64,000 nucleotides of DNA from Tetragonia tetragonoides (taxonomy: Eukaryota; Streptophyta; Magnoliopsida; Caryophyllales; Aizoaceae). The position numbers were made by a program, and so were the translations under genes. Each line of letters opens with the position of its first letter. Position 1 is the stretch's first letter. The stretch spans positions 14,962,001-15,026,000 of the forward strand of contig CM076140.1 in NCBI GenBank assembly GCA_038025085.1, written 5' to 3'. The notes under the pieces were generated by a model that ran no database searches, was not told the DNA's origin, and saw nothing but the letters and a program-made list of their open reading frames with translations. Below are positions 1-11,000 of this stretch, piece after piece.

Positions 1-313
1 GAAGATGGCCATCAAAGGCCCAAGGGCCAGACTCCAGAACTTTCTTTCTGTCCATAGCACAAAAGAACTGAAAAACAAAGAGATTTTTCTCCAGATCACG
101 AACCAACATCCCTCTTTGGGGTCTCCATGCACCTTTTAGAACATTCTTCATAGTTTCGACATTAAATGAGCTTTTTGTGAGAAGTTTTCCCACCAGGCAC
201 AGTGAAATTTGCTCACTCATGTCATCACTCGGAACCTCATCCATGTCCCAAACCTCCTCCTCCTCACTCTCAGAGATCTTCAGCCTATTCCACGCTTCCT
301 CCAATGAACCCAT
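1..313 (-). CDS. LINE ORF1 N-terminus, DUF4283-type, partial
   Basis: Open reading frame running off the left edge of the window, about 104 codons visible. It starts at the ATG complementary to 311-313, reads MGSLEEAWNRLKIS, passes an acidic stretch, and continues into a segment with the pattern LVGKLLTKSSFN...MKNVLKGAWRP...FVFQFF...VLESGPWAFDGHL. That pattern (a W-R-P turn, then F-x-F, then GPW-F-D) is typical of the DUF4283 domain at the N-terminus of ORF1 proteins in plant L1-type LINEs, which bind element RNA. No stop is seen in the visible part. A leader typical of plant LINE 5' UTRs lies directly upstream. A host DUF4283/zinc-knuckle protein is the alternative; the leader favours a LINE. 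Confidence 0.75.
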   Translation of the reverse strand, partial: MGSLEEAWNRLKISESEEEEVWDMDEVPSDDMSEQISLCLVGKLLTKSSFNVETMKNVLKGAWRPQRGMLVRDLEKNLFVFQFFCAMDRKKVLESGPWAFDGHL

Positions 314-636
314 GAAACAACCGGATCAGAGTCACGAAGGTTGAAAGAGCAACCTAAGTGTAAGCCGCAGGAGATTTTTGGGAGTGAAACACAGAGTGCT
401 GCAAAACAAAACCCTAGTAAAGAGGATCAATAAAAGATAGCAATAAAAGAGGATCAATAAAAGATATCAATATGACGAATCTACCAAAAGGTAGGAAGGA
501 AACCAAAAGAAATCAGCAGGAAAACAACAGAAAACACCCACAAGGCGAAAGCTTGAGTCGGAAGCAAAGTCACACCTAAACCCTAACCCTAGAGGGGAGA
601 GCCTAGGGATCCGTCCTAGTCTAACACAAGACTTGT
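1..636 (-). mobile_element. 5' end of an L1-type LINE (minus strand)
   Basis: The ORF1 start at 313 is preceded on the minus strand by about 320 bases that look like a plant LINE leader: a CT-rich region, a CCCTCTAGGGTTAGGG stretch near 575-590, and a short internal duplication of TTATTGATCCTCTTT around 425-465. The 5' boundary is set near 636, where a perfect short palindrome (ACACAAGACTTGTGT, about 623-637) marks a change of sequence character. No target-site duplication can be checked because the 3' end is outside the window. Confidence 0.55.
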
Positions 637-1676
637 GTACGTTTTACATACTCAGTATTAAAAAGAGAACAATTCTACTGGAACATAATATCATAATTAA
701 TCAATCCCAGTGATTCATCAAAATTCGGCACTTTTGACAACCATATGCACAGAAAAATAGCAAGGGAGCAGAAAAAGAAATAGTACAGCAATTAGACGCG
801 GGAGAATACATAGAAATAGAATGAACATACCCAATGCAGAAAGACTGGATCAAATGATCAGTGTTACCAAGCATTCTACCATGATGACTGGCTCATGTGC
901 TCTAAGCTCCTTCATCATTCTTTTTTCCCCTCCCAACTAAGCTCCATGCCATGAGAGTATTAGATGTTCGACAGTTGCTGTTCGAAGTTGAGATAAAACA
1001 GATTAAGGAATCATTGCCATGATAAAACAAATTAAGGATAGATATTAAGGAATCTAAACCATGGTTGAAAAATGCTTGAGCTAAACCTAACCCATTTATT
1101 GAACGGGGTTTTCAACCCTAACCCAACCCGTTTATTAAACGGGTCAAAAAACCCTAACCCAACCCTTTCTTTATTAGACTACGAAGTTGTACAGTGAGAC
1201 CAACCTCATTATCCCCTTTCTTTATCAGACTACAGAGGTGTACAGCAAGACAAATTGAACAAAGGTTAAGTCAAAATTAACGACAATAGATTGGAATGAT
1301 CAACCGAAACTCCAACCAACAAAGTTTACATGATTAAGATCAAACCAAAAAAAGGAGAGTGAAAATAACTTAAAATTAAAGCCAATCTGGGAAAAATTAA
1401 ATAAATCAAAGATTAGCAGCAAGTGCAGAAATTTGAACTTACAACGTAGCACTTGCTTCAAACAGTAACAGAATGAAAAGAACAATTCGACTTCACCCAC
1501 AAACTCTGAACCCAGAAACGAATTAACCTCAATCAAGCCCAGAAAATAAAATGATAACATTTAATCTTTGGATCCTAAAAATAAAGGTACACAAATCCAA
1601 ATCATCCACAATTTCACATTTTTGGAAGAAATAAGAAAACAACGGGGAAAAAAAAAACAATAAGATTCAACCTTAC
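637..1676. other. AT-rich non-coding stretch, probably intronic
   Basis: No coding region or RNA gene is recognised. On the minus strand it is T-rich and follows a good splice donor at 1676, so it may be the first intron of the gene whose candidate first exon is at 1677-1797, with the LINE at 1-636 lodged in it. It contains the short CCCTAA-type repeat at 1084-1167. Confidence 0.4.
1084..1167. repeat. Two-unit minisatellite with CCCTAACCC and inverted ACCCGTTTAT/AAACGGGT
   Basis: A unit of roughly 40 bp occurs about twice: CCTAACCC, then (CC)GTTTATT, then AAACGGG and a T/A run. The second unit holds an inverted repeat (ACCCGTTTATTAAACGGGT). The CCCTAACCC words resemble plant telomere repeats but are not in a telomeric array. 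Confidence 0.6.
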
Positions 1677-1797
1677 CTCGCACCGATGTGCTGAACTTGT
1701 CGAGCAATTGAGCAGACGAATCGCCAGAATGATGGATTTGCTCTCTTAGTTGTGGTGGTGATGGAGAATCATGGATTCTGGGGATGGAAATGGACAA
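1677..1797 (-). CDS. Candidate first exon of an unidentified host gene
   Basis: ATG at 1795-1797 opens 40 codons that begin MSISIPRIHDSPSPPQL and end LLDKFSTSVR. They run directly into a strong donor (GAG|GTAAGG at 1677/1676), leaving phase 1. The sequence is hydrophilic with no T-rich intron character, unlike the DNA immediately downstream. No signal peptide or domain is visible. The remaining exons would lie to the left, through the LINE at 1-636 and beyond the window. I do not recognise the family. Only the start, the codon pattern and the donor support it. Confidence 0.4.
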
Positions 1798-2143
1798 TGG
1801 TTATTGAAGTGGGGAAAAAGAGAGAAATTGATCAGAGGAACACTCCAGAAGTTTTTAGATGTGTGGAAATGGGAGGGTCAGACGTTCAATCTCCCTCATG
1901 AGCTCTAGTGATAATAAATAGCCTTCATCATATCAGACAGTGTCTTTGGAAACGGAGAGGTAAGGATTTTTCTGGAGAAATTTTATTTAATACGTATTCC
2001 AAGGCTGGTTAAGGAAGGATTACAGAGAAGAGAGATTGAAGGGTAGGCGGGAAAATATTGCATCAGAGCCTGCCACGTGGCTCTAGTGGCTTTTGCTTTA
2101 GTATATTTGCTCTTTAAAGATATACCACTACAATCATCTAAAC

Positions 2144-2260
2144 TCAATTGTCCTTGAGCCTTGACACAAAAGCCCACCACCTCCCTCGTCTTGAGTTATT
2201 CTGCCTCACCTTCAGCTCCTTGATGCATTCGTGACATGCCGCAAAACACAACTCACGAAC
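2144..2260 (-). CDS. Candidate terminal exon of an unidentified gene
   Basis: A 3' acceptor (TTGTTCAG|GTTCG) opens 38 codons and a TGA stop. The peptide begins VRELCFAACHECIKELK and ends RRGRWWAFVSRLKDN. The Cys/His spacing and mixed charge look coding, and the exon ends before the AT-rich DNA. It lies on the same strand as the exon at 4634-4845 and the candidate at 1677-1797, but I cannot show that it belongs to either. No family recognised. Confidence 0.35.
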   Translation of the reverse strand, partial: VRELCFAACHECIKELKVRQNNSRRGRWWAFVSRLKDN

Positions 2261-4633
2261 CTGAACAAATTAGTCAAACAAAATATGAAGTATGAATCAA
2301 ACGGGCTTGTCAGAAGAAGCAACTAATTGAACCCATTACCCACTCATTTACATGTACATAGAAAAACAGTCCTCAACTCTTCCTCCAAAACTAAGCCCCA
2401 ACCCTCCTTAAAAATCGATCAGTAACAAGTGCCCCTAACACTAGTTATACATTGCAGGACCTAATAACATCCCGTGAGTTAACGAAATATGCCACCGGCC
2501 AATCAACCATTATGTCACCCAAGTCCTCAGAGAATTGAGTTTCCAAATCCACCCATTACTGAATCATAAAATGAAGTAGCTACCAAGGAAAGAAATCATT
2601 GTCACTAGCCCCATAAAGAGCTAAGACATCTTATACCTGTGACATAAGGTGAAGGCCAATATCCAACCAAGTGTCTCCGTTGCTCTTTATTCACATGTTT
2701 TTGCAGGATTGAATTCCATTTTTAGTCTGTATATACTTGCCGCTTCTCCATTTAGAACCAACTTTGGCAAGGATTCACTCCACAATATCCAACCAGCCAT
2801 TAGGCAGAACAAACTAAGTCTTCTGCACATCCCATTAAAAAGCATAAATTAATTATAATGCTCCATAGTACAGTCATGCATTTTTCTATATTGCAAAATC
2901 TTATTAATAGGATGTATGATTCCGGAAGCCAAAAAAAAATAAAATAAAAAATATGATGAACTGAAATCTAAGAATCAGATGCCAACATTCCTATGTCTTC
3001 CCTCACCCTTACCAATCTCTGTATATTAAGAGCTGTCTAGATGCTTTAGAGTCATCTTGTGCGTGAAGGGTAAAGCGAGATACTGGCCTGAGCACCTTAA
3101 AATAGTAGGTGGAGTTGGATAATTGAGGAGTTCTGGAGGCCCACGAACATCCATCGCCTAGGTTGGTGAAGTATAAATTTGAATGGCACAGAGCCGAGAG
3201 ACGCAATTGCAAAGGTGCAACTGCAACAGTCACGCAAACAACTAATCCTGAACAACACTATAAATTTGAAAGGCACAGAACCAAGAGACACGCAATTGCA
3301 AAGGTGCAACTGCAACTGCAACAGTCACGACGAACAACTAACCCTGAACAACACAAGTGTACATCAATAAGAATAAACTTTATCTAAATAGATGACTCTT
3401 GGGGATACAATAACAGAGTACCAGAAGAAAGAACATCTAAATATTGAGACTTTCTTTTCTTCAGTTCTTGGACAAAAAGGCCACAATGGGTGAATTATAG
3501 ACCGTGCCATATACGTAATCTACATCACACCCTGTTTTTCTCTATTTTCTTTCTTACCACCACAACTCACAGGTTACCATGTTATAGATCAAAATAGTTT
3601 GTCAAAGAAGCCTTTGACCCTAGCAAAAATTAAGTTATTCAGGTAGCTTTGCAGAAAGCCACGAACTTCAAAGACTAATCTAATCAACACCAGGTCACCA
3701 ACACAAACATGCAGCTTGAATTATAACCCAGAGAACAAGCATAAACATGTATTTTTGAGGCAGCCCACAAACAACCCACAGAATCAAACAAAACGGAAGC
3801 TTCAAACTTCAACAAACTTGCAATAATATTTTATCTTTTCCTTTTCTTTTTGGAACATGAACCATTTAAGTGATTCAGATCAAACTCACATAATTCAAAG
3901 ACAAAGCCTCTCTGCACGAATTCCATAGATACTTCCAATCAACAACAATGTATAGAAACCAATAATAGCTCCAATATCATCAGCCGGAACCAATACATAA
4001 AATTGAGCAACAATGCGAACAATCTATATAACCCTATTCTTTATAACCAATTTGACATACACAGGCCGCTTGGCTCAACGATTCCACACCCATCCTCAAA
4101 AACATCAATAATGTCCCAGAAAACAGACGTAATCTCATATGAATGATATTAAAGTTTTAAGATCATGAAAATGAAGCAATACTTGCTTGGCCTTGTAGTT
4201 GAGACAGCAAGGCTTATCACTTTTCAGGGAATCTGAAAGGAAAGGAAGGATGAGGAAGATGGAAAATTGGAAATCAATGAAAAAAAATTTGGACTCTCTA
4301 AAACTCCAACATTGCTTATAAGTTACCACCACTGGCTCTGTCTCATTATGAAAATTGCTAACACTCATACCCTCAAAATTGCAAATTGAGCGTAAAAGAG
4401 AAAATACAAAATCACAAGGACATAGCTTAGAATTTGGTTGGTTCAAATACGAAACAATCAGCACTGCAAGATTTGATTTCTAAAATCCGTAACCTTAAAT
4501 GAACATACAAGACTAAATTTTCGGGGGTGGGAGAAATATTGAATTGATACCTAACCAGCTTCAATGCTACGAGTAATTTCAAATGCCTACCATCAAATCA
4601 AATAAAACACAATAATTCAAGATTCGAAATTAC
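2261..4633. other. 2.4 kb without a firm gene
   Basis: AT-rich sequence between two minus-strand exons. A possible small exon sits at about 3015-3085 on the minus strand (peptide around VSRFTLHAQDDSKAS, followed by G|GTAAGG), and another doubtful one ends at about 2645 with a CAG|GTATAAG donor. Neither has family support. It contains the 87-bp duplication at 3172-3354. If the flanking exons are one gene, this is largely intron. Confidence 0.35.
3172..3354. repeat. Tandem duplication, 87/96 bp units
   Basis: Two adjacent copies beginning TATAAATTTGAA(T/A)GGCAC and ending CCTGAACAACAC, at 3172-3258 and 3259-3354. The second copy is longer because of an extra TGCAAC step and small insertions. 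Reading frames across it on both strands are by-products of the repeat. Confidence 0.85.
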
Positions 4634-4845
4634 CTGGTGGGCTGCTATGTGCTGCAGTACCTCTGGTGGAAAAATATCCAGACAACTTAACCCACCTTCA
4701 TTAATGATCAAAAAAAAAAAAAAATTAACCCACCTTCAATCCCCTCAGCTATCCCAGTAATCTTCCACTGTTCTCGCTTAGTCCTCCAGGGGTATATTCT
4801 GGGCTCAAGTGAGATTAAAGGCACCTCCATGGCCCAGGGATGCTC
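4634..4845 (-). pseudogene. Host exon disrupted by a 38-bp insertion
   Basis: A strong acceptor (TTTTTAG|GAGCAT) and donor (CACCAG|GTAATT) bound 212 nt. Removing the 38-bp duplication-plus-insert at 4687-4738 leaves exactly 174 nt: 58 uninterrupted codons, phase 0 at both ends, beginning EHPWAMEVPLISLEPRIYPW and ending FPPEVLQHIAAHQ. As it stands, the insertion shifts the frame and soon meets a stop. The regular architecture once the insert is removed argues this was a real conserved exon. The ending resembles an F-box-like LPPEVLxHI motif, but the family is not identified. The gene is probably a pseudogene unless the exon is skipped. Confidence 0.6.
4687..4738 (+). mobile_element. Micro-retroposition: 24-nt poly(A)-tailed insert with 14-bp TSD
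   Basis: TTAACCCACCTTCA occurs at 4687-4700 and again at 4725-4738. Between the copies is TTAATGATC followed by 15 A residues. A target-site duplication of 14 bp with a 3' A-run is the signature of LINE-type target-primed reverse transcription, here with only about nine non-A bases of template left. Confidence 0.7.
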
Positions 4846-5189
4846 CTAAAAACGTGTTTGTTTGCTATTCCCCACTGTCATCTGAGCCCCTTTTCTAATA
4901 TTATCTGCACTATTGCTACAGAGTTTCCCAGAATTTCCCAGTACTATGATAACTTCGAACAGAAACTTACAAAATCAAAATGCTATCGATGATGTAATAC
5001 GCTTGAATAAGCACGCACATCTAGATAGATCCTAGCTTTGTAAGAACTGATTTGGCCACAAACATCAGTCTAATTTTTCTTTTTTCTTTTGAATTGTATT
5101 ACTATGTTATACTTCAGCATACAGTCTAGGTTTCAGCAGCACATAATCCTAGGTTCAACCATGGTCATGAATTTTACAGATTCTACAAG

Positions 5190-5928
5190 TACTTCCTATA
5201 AGACATTTTGAACAAAGATACTCATATTGACCAGGAGTGTTTGCTCTGTAAGTGTGATCAATGTTCCTGCTCCTGATTCCTGAAGCACTAGCTTCTGAAC
5301 GAGGGGTTCCGATCCCTTAACGCCACATTTCAAGGACAAAGGCTGGGTTAACCTCTTGTACCAGTCCCGGGGCTGGTGATTCCACATTCGGAAGAGTCAC
5401 TACTCCTGGACATCCCATATATGGAGAAAACGTCCCAGTTGAATGACACATCAGTATGGGTATCATTTATGTGAAAATAGAGTGTCCTAACATGCAGAGG
5501 GTCGCCAAGAAGGGACAAGGGCAGCCATAGAAAAACGTAAAGTAGCTAGGGGTAGCAGGATAATCAAAGAGGGTAACATTCATGCTCAAGGCCAAAGGGC
5601 AGAAATTATCCCAGTAATCAGCTCTTGCAACCATAAGCTTTATGTGCTTCAGGATCGATAGCCAAAATTCTGTATCCTAGAGATGACATGTTCATGATTG
5701 GAACATTGTTGTCAACAAAATGAAGCATCGAATCCAGGCAGGCCACAAAATGGCGACCTATTCTCTCCTCAGAAGACATACTTGAGGTTGTCAATACTAC
5801 CTCATCTAGAAGGTTAGTTGCAATTTAAGAATCTCTCCCCAGAGCATGTGATTCTGGGGAGCTAGGTTGATTGATATGAAGATTAAGAGAATAACAAGGT
5901 AAAGAGTATGGTGAAGGCGGAAATGCAT
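5190..5928 (-). pseudogene. LRK10L/WAK-like receptor kinase ectodomain, decayed
   Basis: On the minus strand, a methionine at 5928 starts a hydrophobic signal-peptide-like segment (LYLVILLIFISINLA). After a deletion, the sequence resumes at about 5803 with ectodomain-like text: SLGYRILAIDPEAH, then in a shifted frame ADYWDNFCPLALSMNVTLFDY, then YFTFFYGCP and CPGVVTLPNVES. The order (Y-R-I/V-L-x-I, then the W-x-x-x-CP block, then L-F-Y-G-C, then a late C-G/P-V-V-x-x-P segment) matches the cysteine-rich GUB_WAK/WAK_assoc region of LRK10-like receptor kinases, which sits outside the plasma membrane. There are several stops and frameshifts and no kinase domain. A dead gene fragment. Confidence 0.6.
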
Positions 5929-6834
5929 TCTGTAAGAAAATTTTACAGAAGAGTGAAGTAGGAAAGGAGCAAGACGAGAAGTATGTCCCTTATGCAATGG
6001 GAGTAATAGAAAAGTGACTCGTTCACTTCCTTAAGAATCATATCGTAAGTATAATACCTAATTTGAGGTTCATAGGTGAAACAGGATTATATATTGAGCT
6101 GCTTGGTCATAAACAACAAGTAACCTGAAATTATCTGAAAGAGCAACTAGCCATTTACCTAGCGTATGAAAGTAAAAGATTCCTAAATTGAAGAAGAAAG
6201 ATTACCAAAAGTTGTAAATTAGTTGAAAAACATGTGATAATCATGGAACATGTAATTGTGCACTGAAACTGGTCAATCTAAGCTGTTTTGGAACCAAGTG
6301 CACATACCTTTATGTCCTAAATTACAACTCTTACTGCTTTCACAGTCACATTTGAGAGTTAATCAATAGCTAGTTTAACTGGCTGTAGGTTAGCCTAGAC
6401 CAACAGGCTCTAATTAACAAAAACTAAAACATAAACAACCAAGTTAAGTGGCAATTCCTCTGAAAGGCATTAATTGTCATTTGGTGACAATCCCTCAAAA
6501 TTAAGAACTTATACTTTTTGTGTGACTACAAGATCTAAAGTTTGGGGATAATATTTAAAGCAAGAAAACAAGAAGTCTATCATTTAAATGATAAAGAGGA
6601 AACATACCAGTTGGAGGAGCAGAAGCAGCTGTATAGATACAGGGTGTATTTCATTCGTTTTGAGATCAAACCCACATCTTCCCTTTGTTGCTTCACATAC
6701 TACACATAAAAGATTCTCATACTACACATACAAGATTGATTCACCACTTTGTACTTGGCCTCAAATCCTTGGTTAATTATCTTACTCAAATTTCCTATCT
6801 TATTTACTTGAGGAGCCAATGATCCTTGTACCGG
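5929..6834. other. Non-coding stretch, nothing recognised
   Basis: AT-rich sequence between the receptor pseudogene and the 106-bp tandem repeat. Short frames exist but have no codon regularity or recognisable motif. Confidence 0.5.
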
Positions 6835-7235
6835 AACCACGACGCTTGCGGAACAGCCACTCGGACATAGAGGTACAAGTCCCAGCTCAGGTTCAGCAGT
6901 TGTATCATTAACCATTGATCTTGCAATCAAATTGGCCCCAAACCACAACGCTTTCAGAACAGCCACTCGGACCTAGAGGTACAAGTCCCAGCTCAGGTTC
7001 AGCAGTTGTATCATTAACCATTGATCTTGCAATCACATTGGCCCGAAACCACAACGCTTTCAGAACAGCCACTCGGACCTAGAGGTACAAGTCCCAGCTC
7101 AGGTTCAGCAGTTGTATCATTAACCATTGATCTTGCAATCAAATTGGCTCGATACCACAACGCTTTCAGAACAGCCACTCGGACCTAGAGGTACAAGTCC
7201 CAGCTCAGGTTCAGCAGTTGTATCATTAACCATTC
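6835..7235. repeat. 106-bp tandem repeat, about 3.8 copies
   Basis: The word GAACAGCCACTCGGAC recurs at 6851, 6957, 7063 and 7169, exactly 106 bp apart, with each unit nearly identical (ACCACAACGCTTTCAG... to ...GATCTTGCAATCA). 106 is not a multiple of three, so no single peptide repeat is maintained. The units differ at only a few positions, implying recent expansion. Confidence 0.95.
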
Positions 7236-7569
7236 ATCCACTGATGTACCTCTATATCCATCTGAAGAAGAGAGCTATATGATCCAGCCAATAGCATAGT
7301 CAAAGAGCTCCTAGATGAAGGGGTAAAAAAAGAATGTCGCATTCTATGATCTAATAGCATAGTCAAAGAGCTCAAAACCAAGAGTTGTATTGATAAATTT
7401 ATGCAAAAAATTCTCTCTTGAAATCCTGATACTCTATGGGCGTAATCAGCAACTTGTTAATCATAATCAATATTCGATATACATTAAACATCTAAATTAA
7501 TACTCTATAAAACTGATAAGGAAAAGCAAAACTAAGTATATGAATTGGATTGATCCAACTACCTATATA

Positions 7570-7936
<367 letters not shown>

Positions 7937-8683
7937 GAGTTCAGAAGGCCAGCTACAGTGAGATGGTGAGAAGTTGATCTCAACCCTTAGATCAATTAGA
8001 TCTGACGGACTAAAACACAAGCGCTTTTTAGTGATTGGCCCAGTTTCTTTTTTCTTTTTCTCTCTTATTCTCGCACTTCTTCACCAACGAAGTCGCTGCA
8101 GTCGTTCGTCATTACTATTTCTTTCTCTCTCCTCACCATCCCCATCCCCTTCTCTCTCCTCATCACTTCGATCCACCGCCATTGAACACGAACTCTGAAT
8201 CTCTAGTGGTCCTCGTGCAACTCCAGCAAGCCGGTATGGTTGACAAATTGAATTTTAATTTCAAGCCTAGGGTTTGAGCTCGATTTTCGTTAATTTGATG
8301 CTCAATTTCGCCACTTTTTTCCGATTAGTTGACAATTTGAATGATTAATTAACGCCAACATGTATTGTTCTTGCTCTTAATTTGATCTTTCTTGTATCTA
8401 AATTAACATCGATGTGGTTCGATGTGTATGTATTTCATCTTGCATATTGTTGTGGATTTTTTGTGTACATTAGATGAAACGCCCAATTTGCATTCAAATG
8501 TTAGTTAAGGTTTTTGTTATAATTGATCAATTGTGCTATGTTTCTTTCCATTCAATTATTAATTAGTTATTAGTGTTCTGTTTTGTGGCTACATTGAAAA
8601 TGCAAGTTGTCGTTTTTTTTTTTTTGGAAGACTTGGCTTGTTTGAATGCCATTGATAAATGGACTGGTATTAGCTTGTATGTT

Positions 8684-10620
8684 TAAGTGACCCATGTGTT
8701 CAGTATAAGTGACCCATGTGCTCAGTATAAGTGACTCATGTGTGCATTCTTATAAGAAGAGCATCTGTACGTATCTTACTCAGCATGGTCTTCCACTCTT
8801 AGCCAAAAGAAACTATCTTAGATCTAATTGGATTGCAGAGGTAGAGGGTTATGTAGATGACACGGCTCATGTCAGAGATTAGAGTTGATGGCTTCATGCA
8901 TTTGGAATTGGTTTATTGGTTTCATTTATGTAGTTGTTGATATGATTATTGGTGTCCCTGTCCAGTCTCATTTTGATGGGTTGATAGTAGCATTTATTCC
9001 TGATAAATGAAAGGTGGTCGATTTGATCCTATTCAGAAATCTGTAACTTGCTTTTTCATACAGGTCGGTAATGTCTGCAACTCTCACAATTTAGGTTGCA
9101 TATCAAGGATAGTTGTTGTGCTGGTGAGTAGTGACCATTGACATTCTAACAACTGTGGTAGTACCAGATACTGATCGTATCCGTGAAGATCTCTTCAACA
9201 CTGACCACTTTTCAGATTTTGGTTACTGGACATTGTTTTTCACTACCCTACAAGTGACCGTACTCAGTTCTAAAAGTGACCCCTCTCCCATTTTAATTTG
9301 ACCCCTGAATCTTATTATAGTTAATATTTGGTGTCAGACTATCAGTCTATCAACGAGCATCAATATCAGTGCACATCGAAGTAGCGGAGGCTTCTGATGA
9401 TCACAGAGACATGGTGATATAATATCAAGCTTACACTCAGCATGCTTATAAGTGAGAAGTGACCTCTTGGTATAAGTTTGTGTCAATTCTTGCCACTACT
9501 AGTGGCCTCTTTCTTACTTGCTCACTTTATTATCTTCATTTTGTTTGTCATTCAAGCCTGTATTTTCGTCTTTAGTGACTTTGTATTAGTATGGTTGAGG
9601 TTTCTAGTTAAAGGTTTTGAAGATTGCTAGTAAAAAAATGTTTTGTAGGTATGCAGCGAGAAGTGCCATTAACTTATACCACTACCTAGACAGCTTTGTG
9701 TCATGAACTCACCCCACCACCAGCCTAGAAAACTTGGTATGGAAAACCTTAAGGTCCCCCCAATCTTTTCCCATGAATGTTGTTGAAACTGAAAAACGTT
9801 GTGGTACCAGTGGTATACATTTTTAATGTTCATATCCAACTTTGAGATATATGCGTTATTGTGTGGCTACTGCATTTTCATTTTGCTTTTTTTTTTTCCT
9901 TTCTACAAGCCTATTAGCTCAATGAAAGAGCATTGTGCGATTGCACAAAAGGTGTGGGTTCAAGTCTCACATAGGTTGTGTAAATAACTAGGACTTAATT
10001 TAATGCTGGTGTTGAGGTGCTAAAGGAATATTAAAGCAAGATAGACCACCCCCTTGTTGCTCAAGAATTAGTAATTCAGTTGAGGTTGTAAGTGATCTTG
10101 CAAGCTGTTAACAGTGACCCCTCTTCCTTTCTAAATTAACCCTCAATTGTATTTCATATTTCATATCTTATAAGTGACCCTACACATTCTTATAAGTGAC
10201 CATGCACATTCTTATAAGTGACTCCTCTCTCTTTTCAAAGTGACCCCTCAAAAATAATGAGATTTACGTTTAATTTAGTTTGTTGATCAGTATTGTATAA
10301 GTAATCATGCATATTCGAAGATCTCTATTTTGAAATGACCCATAAATTTTATGGCAGTTTACACATAATTTTTTAGTTTGTTGATATAATAGCGTTGTTC
10401 TTCACAAGAAGTGACCTTGCAGTGTTGTATAAGTGACCCCCGTCTTTTTTTAAGTTGACCCCCCTTATTTTTATTGCAATTTACCTACAGTGCTCTTTCA
10501 CTATCCTATAAGCGACCCCCCAAGGTCTTATAAGTGACCCCTCTCTAATTTGAGTATGACCCCTAATTCTTATTGCAGTTTATTATCCTATATGTGATCT
10601 TTCGTACAATCAAAAGTAAC
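8684..10620 (+). repeat. Dispersed ATAAGTGACC(CCT) motif, around 15-20 copies
   Basis: The word (T)TATAAGTGACC, often extended to CCTCTCT or CCTGCACATTCT, recurs in clusters at about 8684-8750, 9250-9300, 10085-10250, 10405-10460 and 10505-10580, with a further plus-orientation cluster at 11740-11800. Nearly all copies are on the plus strand, and spacing varies from about 25 to several hundred bases, so this is not a simple tandem array. It lies entirely within the TIR element. Confidence 0.8.
9909..9976 (+). pseudogene. tRNA-like sequence, decayed copy
   Basis: Starts GCCTATTAGCTCAAT, has a D-arm-like GCTC...GAGC, a hairpin GTGC-GATT-GCAC where the anticodon arm should be, and a T-arm-like GTGGGTTCAAGTCTCAC, ending ATAGGT, which pairs with GCCTAT. 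The A-box and B-box-like words are present, but the anticodon loop is wrong and the total is under 70 nt. It is a paralogue of the minus-strand copy at 10638-10706. Confidence 0.5.
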
Positions 10621-10637
10621 CTCAATTTTCAAGTAGT

Positions 10638-10706
10638 AGCCTATGTAGGATTCGAACCTACATCCGTTGTGCGGAGCACGTTGCTCTACCAATTGAGCTA
10701 ATAGGC
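10638..10706 (-). tRNA. tRNA-like sequence with intact A and B boxes, anticodon unclear
   Basis: On the minus strand, 69 nt fold as an acceptor (GCCTAT with ATAGGC), a D arm (GCTC-AATTGGTA-GAGC) and a T arm (GTAGG-TTCGAAT-CCTAC). TAGCTCAATTGG is a good A box and GGTTCGAATCC a perfect B box, so RNA polymerase III could recognise it. The anticodon arm does not form a standard 5-bp stem with a 7-nt loop; instead GTGC-TCC-GCAC forms a tight hairpin. The acceptor is also one base short. Most likely a tRNA-derived pseudogene or SINE-like head, in tail-to-tail orientation with the copy at 9909. Confidence 0.45.
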
Positions 10707-10745
10707 TTACATATCAATACTAAAGACTTATATCTCACAATGGTA

Positions 10746-11000
10746 TTAGTGGAGTGTCCTATTTGCATCCTCTGTTTGACAACCTGAGACAAACCTACAT
10801 TCAACATAAGCCGGATAACCTGAAATCCTATTTTCTCCTTCTATGCATCCACCAATTTTTCTACCAGCCAACACATCCATTAAAGTGATTTTTCTTGCTC
10901 CACTTGATCCAACTAATGCTCTAAGAATTCCTGGCGACAAAACTCCGCTCACATCTGACAGCAGTTGAAACTTAGAGTCTGACACACCTTTTGCCTTCAT
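10746..11000 (-). pseudogene. PDR-type ABCG transporter exon fragment (captured)
   Basis: After an acceptor-like TTTTTAG|GCAATG, the minus strand encodes a segment that follows the second nucleotide-binding domain of plant pleiotropic drug resistance transporters: ...[20 protein letters not shown], then the Walker A region, [16 protein letters not shown], and [13 protein letters not shown]. Walker A, normally GVSGAGKTT, reads GSSGARKIT, so the nucleotide-binding lysine context is broken. The frame is lost about 85 codons in, and no other part of the roughly 1400-residue protein is present. It starts at what looks like a natural exon boundary, which suggests capture of genomic DNA rather than cDNA by the surrounding TIR element. 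Confidence 0.75.

Noticed and set aside
1084..1167. Interstitial telomere
   Set aside because: Only two or three CCCTAA words, embedded in a different repeat unit.
3009..3387. Several overlapping ORFs on both strands
   Set aside because: They arise from the 87-bp duplication; no frame has family motifs.
6700..6966. 88-codon minus ORF
   Set aside because: Most of it is the 106-bp tandem repeat, whose period does not preserve a frame.
6835..7235. CRISPR-like array
   Set aside because: Head-to-tail repeats without spacers, in plant nuclear DNA.
8035..8277. Plus ORF of about 80 codons after the left TIR
   Set aside because: Low-complexity S/P/L sequence from a CT-rich tract, no domain.
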